Shown here one piece after another: positions 5,226 through 12,464 of a DNA stretch of 22,750 nucleotides. Position 1 is the stretch's first letter; every line of letters begins with the position of its first letter. A program made the translations under genes and the position numbers. The stretch is taken from the IMG/VR virus record IMGVR_UViG_3300048912_000053, positions 1-22,750 of that record. One strand, 5' to 3'. The DNA comes from a virus. Below the pieces are notes generated by a model. That model was not told the DNA's origin and ran no database searches. It saw nothing but the letters and a program-made list of their open reading frames with translations.

Positions 5226-7457
5226 ATGACCGATCCAAACGCGAATACCATCGAGCGCGCGCAGGACTTGGGGCAATCGCCCGAGGCTGTCGCGCGCCGC
5301 TGGAAGCTTGAACTGAAGCTCGCCGACAAGCGAGAGCGCGACTGGCGCAAGAAGGCCGCCGACATCTACAAGCTGTACACACCCGACACGCCGGCGGCGA
5401 ATTCCTTCAACGTCCTGTGGACGAACACCGAGACGCTGCGCCAATCGGTGTACAACTCGCTGCCGCAGCCCGACGCGCGGCGCCGCTACCAGGACGCCGA
5501 CCCGCTCGGCCAGGCCGTGGGCGAGGTGCTGACGCGCGCACTGGAGTTTTCGCAGGACACGTACGACTTCGATGGGCTGCTCCAGGACGACGTGCTGGCG
5601 ATGTTGCTGGCCGGCCGAGCTGTGTCGCGCGTGCGCTACGTGCCCGACATTCGTACGACGCCGGCCGAACCGGCAGAGGCCGACACCGAGGCCGACACCT
5701 ACGAGGAAATCGCGTGGGAACAGGCCATCTGCGAGCGGGTGCAGTACGACGATTTCCGCATCCTTGGCGCGGCCAAGTGCTGGAACGACGTGCCGGCCAT
5801 CGGCTTACGGCATCGCATGACGCGCCAGGACTGTATCGACAAGTTTGGCGACGAGATCGGCAACGCGATCAAACTGGATGCGGTCGACGACGAGGACGTG
5901 AAGAACGCCCGCGACGATGCCGACCTGTTCAAGACGGCCGAGGTGTGGGAAATTTGGGATAAGACCGAGAAGCAGGTCATCTGGATCAATGCAAGCTACC
6001 CGAGGCCATGCAAGATGCAGGATGACCCGCTAGGCCTCACTGGCTTCTTCCCGGTCCCGCGCCCGCTGTATGCCATCCAGAACGACCAATCGCTGGTTCC
6101 GGCCTGCCTGTACACGCAATACGAGCAGCAGGCCAAGGAGCTGAACCGCATCAGCATGCGCATCAACAAGCTGGTCGACGCGCTGCGTGTACGCGGCATC
6201 TACGACGCCACCCTGGGCGAGCTGTCGCAGCTCATGAAGTCGGGCGACAACGAACTGGTGCCGAGCCAGAGCGTCACGACGCTGCTCGATCGCGGCGGCC
6301 TCGAAAAAGCGATCTGGATGATGCCGATCGAGATCGCCGCGGCTGTCCTCAAGGAGCTCTACGCCCAGCGCGACGCCACGAAGCAGATCATTTACGAGAT
6401 CACCGGCATCAGCGACATCATGCGCAGTGCCAGCGACCCGGCCGAGACGTTCGGCGCGCAGAAGATCAAGACGCAATGGGGCACGCAACGTCTCCAGCGC
6501 ATGCAGAAAGAAGTTCAGCGCTACACCCGCGACCTCGTGCGCCTGAAGGCCGAAGTCATCAGCGCGAAGTTCCAACCCGAGACGTTGCAGCAAATGACGC
6601 TGGTGGACCTGCCGCACCAGGCCGAGGTCGACCAGCAAAAGCAGATGGCAACGCTGCAGTACCAGCAGGCCGCACAGCAGGCCATGCAGACGGGCAAGCA
6701 GCCGCCGCCTTCACCGCAACAGCAGCCCGACCCGATCACTTGGGAAGCCGTCGTGCAGGCAATGCGCAACGATGCGACGCGCACCTACCGGATCGACATC
6801 GAGACCGACAGCACGTTGTCCGCCACGCAGGACAGCGACATGGAGGGGCTGAAGGAGGTTCTCACCGGCCTGTCGCAGATCATGCAGGGCTTCGGCCCGG
6901 CCGTCCAGCAGGGTGCCATGTCCGTCGAGGTGCTGAAGGAACTGATGCTCGTCGTGACGCGCCGCGCACGCATGGGCACGGCCATCGAAGACGTCATCGC
7001 CAAGATCGAGCAGCCGCCCAAGCCGGCCGACCCGAACGCAGGCCAGATGCAGATCGAGCAGCAGAAGATGCAGTTCACCGCGCAGCTGGAGCAGATGAAG
7101 GCGCAGTTGGCGGATCAACAAAACCAGCGGCAACTGCAGTTCGACCAGCAGCGCGCGCAGATGGAGGCTCAAGTGTCGATGCAGGCCGAAGCGCACAAGC
7201 AGCAGATGCAGGCCGCCCAGGTCGAGCAGCAAAACCAGATCGAGGCCCAGCGCGCGCACCTGCAGATGCAGAACGAGGCCGCGCTCGAGCAAATGCGCAT
7301 TGCGTCCGACGAGCGCATGAAAGGCATGGAGCAGCAAATGCAAGTCCTGCTCGCCCACATCAACAACGCCGCAAAGATCGAAGTCGCCGAGATCGCGGCC
7401 GGCACCACGTTGGAAGCGGCGCAGATCAGCGCGGCCAAGCAATCGGAGGGCGACTGA
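5226..7457 (+). CDS. Portal protein (P22 gp1-like)
   Basis: A 743-residue protein, close to the 725 of P22 portal. The N-terminal third has the portal-like block N-V-L-W-T-N-T-E-T-L-R-Q-S-V-Y-N-S-L-P (about 60-78) and L-A-M-L-L-A-G-R-A-V-S-R-V-R-Y-V. The centre carries helical stem/wing-type sequence, including I-I-Y-E-I-T-G-I-S-D-I-M-R-S (about 390-403). The last 140 residues (about 601-740) are an extremely Gln/Met/Ala-rich heptad-like coiled coil, reminiscent of the helical barrel of P22 portal. Portals form the dodecameric DNA gate and docking site for terminase and connector. It lies after terminase and before scaffold and coat; its stop overlaps the next start as TGATG. Confidence 0.9.
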   Translation: MTDPNANTIERAQDLGQSPEAVARRWKLELKLADKRERDWRKKAADIYKLYTPDTPAANSFNVLWTNTETLRQSVYNSLPQPDARRRYQDADPLGQAVGEVLTRALEFSQDTYDFDGLLQDDVLAMLLAGRAVSRVRYVPDIRTTPAEPAEADTEADTYEEIAWEQAICERVQYDDFRILGAAKCWNDVPAIGLRHRMTRQDCIDKFGDEIGNAIKLDAVDDEDVKNARDDADLFKTAEVWEIWDKTEKQVIWINASYPRPCKMQDDPLGLTGFFPVPRPLYAIQNDQSLVPACLYTQYEQQAKELNRISMRINKLVDALRVRGIYDATLGELSQLMKSGDNELVPSQSVTTLLDRGGLEKAIWMMPIEIAAAVLKELYAQRDATKQIIYEITGISDIMRSASDPAETFGAQKIKTQWGTQRLQRMQKEVQRYTRDLVRLKAEVISAKFQPETLQQMTLVDLPHQAEVDQQKQMATLQYQQAAQQAMQTGKQPPPSPQQQPDPITWEAVVQAMRNDATRTYRIDIETDSTLSATQDSDMEGLKEVLTGLSQIMQGFGPAVQQGAMSVEVLKELMLVVTRRARMGTAIEDVIAKIEQPPKPADPNAGQMQIEQQKMQFTAQLEQMKAQLADQQNQRQLQFDQQRAQMEAQVSMQAEAHKQQMQAAQVEQQNQIEAQRAHLQMQNEAALEQMRIASDERMKGMEQQMQVLLAHINNAAKIEVAEIAAGTTLEAAQISAAKQSEGD

Positions 7458-7849
7458 TGCCTACGTACGAAGCGGTTTGCCTCAAATGCGGCGCGTACCA
7501 CGAGTACATCCGCCCGGTCTCGGCCTGCATGGAAACGCCCGAGTGCTGCGGCGCCAAGACCGACAAGCGCATCCTGTCGGCCCCGATGGCGCGCCCGGAC
7601 ATCGCCCCATGGGACGCCTACGAATCGCCGGCCACCGGCAGGATGATCACCAGCCATGCGGAGCGGCGCGAGGATATGAGACGCGCCGGCTGCCGCGACT
7701 GGGAAGGCCAGGACGTTGAGCGCCGCGAGGCCGCGAAGCGTAAGGCAGAGGACGAGGCGAAGCTGGATGCGAAGCTGGACGCCACCGTGCGCCAGGCATG
7801 GGCCGACCTGCCCCCAAGTAAGAAAGCCACCCTTTTGGCGACCACATAG
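7457..7849 (+). CDS. FmdB-like zinc-ribbon protein
   Basis: A 130-residue protein whose first 40 residues form a zinc ribbon of FmdB type: M-P-T-Y-E-A-V-C-L-K-C-G, then P-E-C-C-G (C8, C11, C30, C31) and K-R-I-L-S-A-P. The remainder is a charged Ala/Lys/Glu helix and a C-terminal P-P-S-K-K-A-T-L. It starts in a TGATG overlap with the portal stop, with GGAGG at 7445-7449 as ribosome site. Similar zinc ribbons sit next to portal or scaffold genes in other phages, but their role is unknown to me; a DNA- or portal-binding assembly factor is speculation. Confidence 0.68.
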   Translation: MPTYEAVCLKCGAYHEYIRPVSACMETPECCGAKTDKRILSAPMARPDIAPWDAYESPATGRMITSHAERREDMRRAGCRDWEGQDVERREAAKRKAEDEAKLDAKLDATVRQAWADLPPSKKATLLATT

Positions 7850-7859
7850 GAGAAACATC

Positions 7860-8075
7860 ATGGCGTTTACGGAAGCTCAACTTGTGGCACAACTCGACTC
7901 CGCGTCGACCGGCCGCACCATCAACATTGAGACGCTGATCCCGGGCCCGACCATTACCGACGTGTACGCCGTCGGCATCACCGCGCCGTACACGGGCCGC
8001 AGCCGCTGGGTGCAGGTCACGTCATCCAATACCGCTGCGCAGGCGGCCTCACAGATCCAGACCGCACTCTCATAA
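7860..8075 (+). CDS. Small late protein (71 aa), unknown
   Basis: A 71-residue, Thr/Ala/Ser-rich protein. The longer open frame begins at 7716 inside the zinc-ribbon gene, but the ATG at 7860 is chosen because AGGAG at 7848-7852 lies seven bases before it. Sequence looks mixed alpha/beta with no Cys. It is the last gene before the 133-bp regulatory gap preceding scaffold. A minor virion component is plausible from its location. Confidence 0.5.
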   Translation: MAFTEAQLVAQLDSASTGRTINIETLIPGPTITDVYAVGITAPYTGRSRWVQVTSSNTAAQAASQIQTALS

Positions 8076-8110
8076 CCAGCGCAATTTACTGCCAATTTGC
8101 ATCAATTCCA

Positions 8111-8140
8111 TGGTGAAATTCTTGCAGATAGGCATATAAT
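8111..8140 (+). promoter_or_regulatory. Putative promoter for scaffold/coat genes
   Basis: A consensus TATAAT (8135-8140) follows a weak TGGTGA (8111-8116) at 18 bp. Downstream it shares GAGCATGTA and AAAACGCCGTGA with the promoter region at 2786. Three CAATT motifs at 8082, 8093 and 8103 lie one helical turn apart just upstream and might bind an activator. The poor -35 makes this tentative. Confidence 0.42.
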
Positions 8141-8160
8141 TGAGCATGTAGTAGCTAAAA

Positions 8161-8192
8161 CGCCGTGATGGCGCCAGGACCGGATACCGGTC
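8161..8192 (+). promoter_or_regulatory. Double leader hairpin before the scaffold gene
   Basis: CGCC-GTGAT-GGCG (8161-8173) is a member of the repeated leader-hairpin family. It is followed by a second perfect hairpin, GACCGG-ATA-CCGGTC (8178-8192). The ribosome site AGGAG (8199-8203) then precedes the ATG at 8209. Only this member has the second stem. Confidence 0.52.
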
Positions 8193-8208
8193 AACGACAG
8201 GAGTAAAG

Positions 8209-9276
8209 ATGGCTCTCGAAGACCAAGGGGCTACCCCCGAAGTTGAAGTCAAGCATGAAGACGCGCCGAAGTCCATGGATGACACCATCCGGGAGACTCT
8301 GCGCAGCCTGCAATCTCCCGATGAAAGCACCGTGGCCGCGCCTGAAAATGGCGTGGCTGCTGGTGCCGTGGAAGACCCCGAAGCAGCGGCGCAGCGTATC
8401 CGTGACGCGTCGGGCAAATTCGTCGCCAAGCCTGCCGCCGATGCCGCGCCAGCCGACCTGAACGCAGCACCCGCTGACGCCGCGCCGGCTGATGCCGTCA
8501 GGCCGCCGCCGAACACATGGAAAAAGGAAGTGGCCGCGAAGTGGGCCACGCTGCCGCCCGAAGTGCGCGCCGAGGTCGAGCGCCGCGAGCAGGACATGCA
8601 TCGCGGGATCGCTCAGTACAAGACCCAAGCCGAGTTCGCCCAAACGGTCGAGCGCGCTATGGCGCCGTACCAGCAAACGCTCCAGCAGCTCGGCATCTCG
8701 CCCGATCGCGCCATTGGCGAACTGATGGCGGCCGACCACAAATTGCGTCACGGCTCGCCGCAAGAAAAGACCGCATATTTCGCGCAGCTCGCGCACAACT
8801 ACGGGATCGACCTGCCGGCCGCAGCGCAGCACATGGCCCAGGTCGACCCGAACGTATTCGCGCTGCAAAACCACGCGCAACAGCTTCAATCGCAACTTCA
8901 GCAATACCAACAGACGGCCCAGCAGCAAGCCGAGGCTCAGCTCAACAGCGAGATCGCCGCCTTCGCTGCGGACCCGTCACATAGTCATTTCGAAGCCGTC
9001 AAAGGCCACATGTCCGCGCTACTGCAAGCCGGGCAAGCCAAAGACCTCGCGGATGCCTATGAGCAAGCCGTCTACGCCAATCCAACCACGCGGGCCGCTG
9101 TTCTACAGCAGCAGGCTGCCGCGCAGCGTGAGGAAGCGGCGAAGAAGGCGCAAGCGGCAAAGCAGGCGGCGAGCGTCAACGTACCGCGCCGCCCGGCCAT
9201 GCCAACAGCCCAGCCCATAGGTTCTATGGACGACACCATCCGCGACACGTTCCGTCGACTGACGGGCGCCGCATAA
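8209..9276 (+). CDS. Scaffolding protein
   Basis: A 355-residue, Ala/Gln/Glu-rich, low-complexity and mostly helical protein directly upstream of the coat gene, as expected of a capsid scaffold (P22 scaffold is 303 residues). The N-terminal 100 residues are acidic and Ala/Pro-rich; the middle (about 100-330) is helical with Gln-rich coiled coil at about 220-250; the end is basic. A 13-residue motif S-M-D-D-T-I-R-(E/D)-T-(L/F)-R-x-L occurs at residues 22-34 and again at 339-351, so both tails present the same helix. In P22 the scaffold C-terminus binds coat, so the motif may be the coat-binding element. Scaffold is exported from the maturing prohead. Confidence 0.8.
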   Translation: MALEDQGATPEVEVKHEDAPKSMDDTIRETLRSLQSPDESTVAAPENGVAAGAVEDPEAAAQRIRDASGKFVAKPAADAAPADLNAAPADAAPADAVRPPPNTWKKEVAAKWATLPPEVRAEVERREQDMHRGIAQYKTQAEFAQTVERAMAPYQQTLQQLGISPDRAIGELMAADHKLRHGSPQEKTAYFAQLAHNYGIDLPAAAQHMAQVDPNVFALQNHAQQLQSQLQQYQQTAQQQAEAQLNSEIAAFAADPSHSHFEAVKGHMSALLQAGQAKDLADAYEQAVYANPTTRAAVLQQQAAAQREEAAKKAQAAKQAASVNVPRRPAMPTAQPIGSMDDTIRDTFRRLTGAA

Positions 9277-9295
9277 ATTTTAGGAGCCCCTTAAC

Positions 9296-10294
9296 ATGGC
9301 ATCTCCGGGACAAGGTTACGCAGCCGGCAATTTCGCCGTCTTTTCCGAACTGGTCACGACGACCTTCCGCAACCACTCGAAAGAGGTCGCGGATAACATC
9401 TCCAAGCACAACGCGCTGTATCGCAAGCTGACAGCCGGCGGCAAAGTGCGCCTCGAAGACGGCGGCCTGTCGATCGTGCAGCCGCTCGAATACGCGACCA
9501 ACTCGACGTACCAGCGCTACAGCGGCTATGACGTGCTGAACATCTCCGCCGTCGACGTGCTGACGGCAGCCGAATTCCCATGGCGCCAGGTCGCGGTCAA
9601 TCTGGCCGTCTCGGGCTTGGAAATGCGCACCAACTCGGGCGAAACCCGCATCATCAACTTCGTCAAGGCCAAGATCCGCAACGCACAGCACTCGTTCGCA
9701 AACGGCCTGTCCGCCGACCTGTACAGCGACGGCACCGCGGCGAACCAGATCAACGGCCTGCAAGCCCTGATCGCGGACGCCGGCACCGGCACGGTGGGCG
9801 GTATCAACAGCTCGACCTACGGCTTCTGGCAGAACATCGTTCAGTCTGCCGCAGCCCCGCTGCAAGGCGGCTCGGCGATCACCCCGAGCGCGACCACCAT
9901 CGAATCGCTGATGCTGCCGCTGTGGATCAAGCTGACGCGCGGCATGGACATGCCGGACCTGATCGTGATGAGCGACGACTACTTCACGTTCTACGAGCAA
10001 TCGCAAACCTCGCTGAAGCGCTACACGTCCAGCGACGACACCGGCAAGGGCGGCATGATCGGCATGAAGTACAAGACCGCCGACGTGTTCTTCGACTCGT
10101 CGGGAGGCATCCCCTCGGCCCACGCCTACTTCCTCAACACGAACTACATGGACCTCGTTGCCCACCGTGACGCGAACATCACGATGCTGGATGACGTGGA
10201 ATCGATCAACCAAGACGCGCTGGTCAAAACGATCATCTGGCAGGGAAACCTGGCCGTGTCGAACCGGTCGCTCATGGGCGTGATGAAGGCGTAA
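9296..10294 (+). CDS. Major capsid (coat) protein
   Basis: A 332-residue protein after the scaffold gene, with a good TAGGAG ribosome site. The N-terminal helix contains F-S-E-L-V-T-T-T-F-R-N-H-S-K-E-V-A-D-N-I, then the glycine-rich E-loop-like K-V-R-L-E-D-G-G-L, and later P-D-L-I-V-M-S-D-D-Y-F and W-Q-G-N-L-A-V-S-N-R-S. This pattern fits the HK97-fold coat proteins of short-tailed phages. It is shorter than P22 coat (430), which has an inserted I-domain. Codon use is strongly G/C-ending, as in a highly expressed structural gene. Confidence is high from order and character, lower for exact subfamily. Confidence 0.87.
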   Translation: MASPGQGYAAGNFAVFSELVTTTFRNHSKEVADNISKHNALYRKLTAGGKVRLEDGGLSIVQPLEYATNSTYQRYSGYDVLNISAVDVLTAAEFPWRQVAVNLAVSGLEMRTNSGETRIINFVKAKIRNAQHSFANGLSADLYSDGTAANQINGLQALIADAGTGTVGGINSSTYGFWQNIVQSAAAPLQGGSAITPSATTIESLMLPLWIKLTRGMDMPDLIVMSDDYFTFYEQSQTSLKRYTSSDDTGKGGMIGMKYKTADVFFDSSGGIPSAHAYFLNTNYMDLVAHRDANITMLDDVESINQDALVKTIIWQGNLAVSNRSLMGVMKA

Positions 10295-10304
10295 TCCAAT
10301 TTGA

Positions 10305-10318
10305 GCGCCTTCAGGCGC
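10305..10318 (+). promoter_or_regulatory. Leader hairpin (TTCA loop) before the decoration-like gene
   Basis: GCGCC-TTCA-GGCGC is a perfect 5-bp stem placed three bases before AAGGAA, with the ATG at 10332. The stem arms match those of the GTGA-loop hairpins upstream but the loop differs, so the fold rather than the sequence is kept. It also lies right after the coat stop and could protect that mRNA 3' end. Confidence 0.5.
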
Positions 10319-10331
10319 GAAAGGAACAAGT

Positions 10332-11048
10332 ATGTTTTCTGCAATCAATGGGTTTGCCGGAACCCAGCCGTTCAACGACTGGTTCACGCCGGATACCACC
10401 CAACGTCATGTGCTGGGCACCAAAGTCGTCGCCGTGGACCCGTATTGGGGCCTGGGCACGTTCATGTACATCAAAAGCGCCGACGCGATCCTGAAGGGTT
10501 CGCTGGTGATGTGGGACGAAACCTTCAATGGCGCCCTTCTGCCGAACACCGCCAACCAGGGCTTCCCGCTTGCCGTCGCCATGGCACCGATGGCATCCGG
10601 TGTGTACGGCTGGGTTCAGCTCGAAGGCCGCGCCGTCTACAAGACCAATGCCACGGTTGCGGCAGATACCGCAATCGGCATCACTGCCGCCGGCATTGCC
10701 GGGACGCTCGCCGCCGGCAAGCAGCTGGTCGGCGTGCGCAACCGCGTCGCCGCTACCGGCACCACGACCGTCACCGCTCTGACCCAGAACGGTACGAACG
10801 TCCTGTACTGCGCGAAGGGCTACGACGGCTTCTTCCTCGGCATGGCGCTGTCCGGCACCGGCATCCCGGCCTCGACCGTGGTTGCCGGCCTGGATCCGGA
10901 CGGCCGGCGTATCTACACCGGCTCGGCGATCGGCACGTTCGGCGACAAGAACTCGACGGCGACCGGAAGCATCACCCTGACCGGCACCTACACCGGGTAC
11001 GGCTCGGGCGTCATCAACTACCCGTACGCCCAGGGCGCGATCACCTAA
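10332..11048 (+). CDS. Putative capsid decoration protein
   Basis: A 238-residue protein downstream of coat. The N-terminal 130 residues have the look of phage head decoration proteins (G-T-F-M-Y-I-K-S-A-D-A-I-L-K-G-S-L-V near 45-62; A-D-T-A-I-G-I-T-A-A-G-I-A-G-T-L-A-A-G near 113-130). The C-terminal part (about 145-230) contains G-M-A-L-S-G-T-G-I-P-A-S-T-V-V-A, a beta module found in many unrelated phage virion proteins and possibly inserted here. Expected role: binding the outer capsid surface and stabilising the expanded head. Not proven; a fibre-like head protein is the alternative. Confidence 0.58.
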   Translation: MFSAINGFAGTQPFNDWFTPDTTQRHVLGTKVVAVDPYWGLGTFMYIKSADAILKGSLVMWDETFNGALLPNTANQGFPLAVAMAPMASGVYGWVQLEGRAVYKTNATVAADTAIGITAAGIAGTLAAGKQLVGVRNRVAATGTTTVTALTQNGTNVLYCAKGYDGFFLGMALSGTGIPASTVVAGLDPDGRRIYTGSAIGTFGDKNSTATGSITLTGTYTGYGSGVINYPYAQGAIT

Positions 11049-11057
11049 ACGCTTGCA

Positions 11058-11109
11058 GCGTCCTCTTCACGAGGGCGCTTATCAATGCTGGCAGGGCATC
11101 GATAAGCGC
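11058..11109 (+). promoter_or_regulatory. Two overlapping, mutually exclusive hairpins in the leader of the next gene
   Basis: Hairpin 1 pairs GCGTCCTC (11058-11065) with GAGGGCGC (11071-11078), eight pairs including one G-T, with loop TTCAC. Hairpin 2 pairs GCGCTTATC (11075-11083) with GATAAGCGC (11101-11109), followed by an A/C mismatch, ATGC/GCAT and a 7-base loop. They share 11075-11078, so only one can be complete at a time. No T-run follows, so this is not a simple terminator. The ribosome site AGGAG lies at about 11123-11127. Confidence 0.5.
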
Positions 11110-11133
11110 TACCGCTTACCACAGGAGAACCCA

Positions 11134-11748
11134 ATGGCCCACGCCGACCCACTATCCCGCGTCCCGTTTTTTTTCTTCCAAGACCGCGAGCACGGTATCG
11201 ATGCCGCTGCTTCCGAGAAGCTCGGCTACGAAGTACCGCGCATCGTGACGTTCATCCTGATCGCGCCGCACGGCCACAAGGGCGACCCGATCGAGTTCTT
11301 CGCCGACGAGTTCATCGAACGGAAGATGAAGGAAGCGCGCGACGGCCGCTATGACCTCACGTGGGTCAAGGAGTTCCAGGCCGGGCTGGAATTGCACCGC
11401 GAAGGCAAGGAGATCCCGCGCAACGGTACCCCCCTGATCACGTGGGAACGGATCCTCAAGTCGCGCCGCGAGCAGCTGGCGCGCCGCTTTCCGACCGTGG
11501 AAGACCTGGCCGCCGTGCCGGATTCGGCGCTCGGGGATATCGGCCTCGATGGGCGCGTGCTGCGCGATCTGGCCCGGGGCGACATCCAGGCGAAGAAAGA
11601 CCTGTCGCCGGTCGTGAAGGAATTGGCCGACACCAAGGAAGAAAATCGCCGTCTTCAAGAGCAAATCGCGGCACTCGCTGCACGCCTGGATGCGATCGAA
11701 GAAGACAAGCCCAAGCGCAGCCGCCCGCGCGCTGAAACCGTGGAGTAA
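11134..11748 (+). CDS. Phage structural-region protein with C-terminal coiled coil, unknown
   Basis: 204 residues from the ATG at 11134, chosen over a TTG at 11053 because the upstream part is hairpin DNA and an AGGAG site precedes the ATG. The N-terminus has P-F-F-F-F-Q-D and later I-V-T-F-I-L-I-A-P-H-G-H-K-G-D-P-I; the last 50 residues (E-L-A-D-T-K-E-E-N-R-R-L-Q-E-Q-I-A-A-L) form a coiled coil with a basic tail. It sits between decoration and head-tail adaptor genes, so a head assembly or connector role is likely, but I do not recognise the family. A T8 run at 11167-11174 near the start could allow transcriptional slippage. Confidence 0.6.
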   Translation: MAHADPLSRVPFFFFQDREHGIDAAASEKLGYEVPRIVTFILIAPHGHKGDPIEFFADEFIERKMKEARDGRYDLTWVKEFQAGLELHREGKEIPRNGTPLITWERILKSRREQLARRFPTVEDLAAVPDSALGDIGLDGRVLRDLARGDIQAKKDLSPVVKELADTKEENRRLQEQIAALAARLDAIEEDKPKRSRPRAETVE

Positions 11749-11751
11749 AAC

Positions 11752-12462
11752 ATGGCGCTTACGTGCCTCCAGATCATCCAGGCCGCATGTAAGCGCATCG
11801 GCATTCTGTCGCCGAATGCCGCCGTCACGGCAACAGATCAGCAAATCATCCAGCTTGTCGCCCTGGCTGAGGAGGAAGGCCAGGAGCTCGCCACACGCTA
11901 TCCGTGGGAGGCGCTGCAGGTCGAGACGACATTCACGACTGTTGCGGCCCAAGTGCAAACGACGCTCGCCGCGATCACGACCGGCTTCGATTACATCGTC
12001 AACGACACGATCTGGAATCGCACGCTGCGCCGCCCTGTGTACGGCCCGAAGTCGCAACAGGACTGGCAGCAGTCCAAGGCCCTCCAGATCAACGGCCCGT
12101 TCAATTCGTTCCGAATCATCGCGGACGCCATCAACTTCTATCCGAACCCGGTCGCCGGCCAGACCTGCGCATTCGAGTACCAATCGCGCGCCTGGGTCAA
12201 CACTTCGGCCGGCGGCACGTCGGACACGTGGACGAGCGACGCCGACACGCCCAAGCTCGACGGCCAGTTACTGGTGCTGGGCATTATCTGGCGCTGGCGG
12301 GCATCCAAGGGCCTAGACTACGCAGAGGATTTCACAAAATACGAGCGCCGGGTGGCCGATGCCATGGCACGGGACGGCAGCAAGCCAAAGCTCGACATGA
12401 GCGGCGCACTTCCTGATATCCAGCCCGTCGTGCTCGTACCTCGCGGCTCCTTCGGGGTCTGA
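11752..12462 (+). CDS. Head-tail adaptor (P22 gp4-like)
   Basis: A 236-residue protein beginning with a helical adaptor-like segment: L-Q-I-I-Q-A-A-C-K-R-I-G-I-L-S-P-N-A (5-22), then a helix with L-V-A-L-A-E-E-E-G-Q-E-L. Near the end, W-R-W-R-A-S-K-G-L-D-Y-A-E-D-F-x-K-Y-E is typical of short-tailed phage adaptors that bind below the portal. P22 gp4 is 166 residues, so this version is longer. It lies directly before the gp10-like nozzle, matching P22 order 4-10. Start is three bases after the previous stop. Confidence 0.72.
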   Translation: MALTCLQIIQAACKRIGILSPNAAVTATDQQIIQLVALAEEEGQELATRYPWEALQVETTFTTVAAQVQTTLAAITTGFDYIVNDTIWNRTLRRPVYGPKSQQDWQQSKALQINGPFNSFRIIADAINFYPNPVAGQTCAFEYQSRAWVNTSAGGTSDTWTSDADTPKLDGQLLVLGIIWRWRASKGLDYAEDFTKYERRVADAMARDGSKPKLDMSGALPDIQPVVLVPRGSFGV

Positions 12463-12464
12463 CG

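Noticed and set aside
6476-7849. 457-residue plus-strand frame across the portal 3' half and the zinc-ribbon gene
   Set aside because: Only its last 130 residues, from 7457, are a real gene. The upstream part is an Arg/Ala/Gly-rich alternate frame of the portal.
9224-10399. 391-residue open frame on the minus strand over the coat gene
   Set aside because: Shadow of the G+C-rich coat gene: His/Arg/Val-rich without any domain, no ribosome site, and fully covered by a convincing gene on the other strand.
11152-12183. 343-residue minus-strand frame over two connector genes
   Set aside because: Spans the antisense of two well-supported genes with ribosome sites; composition is that of a G+C-rich shadow.
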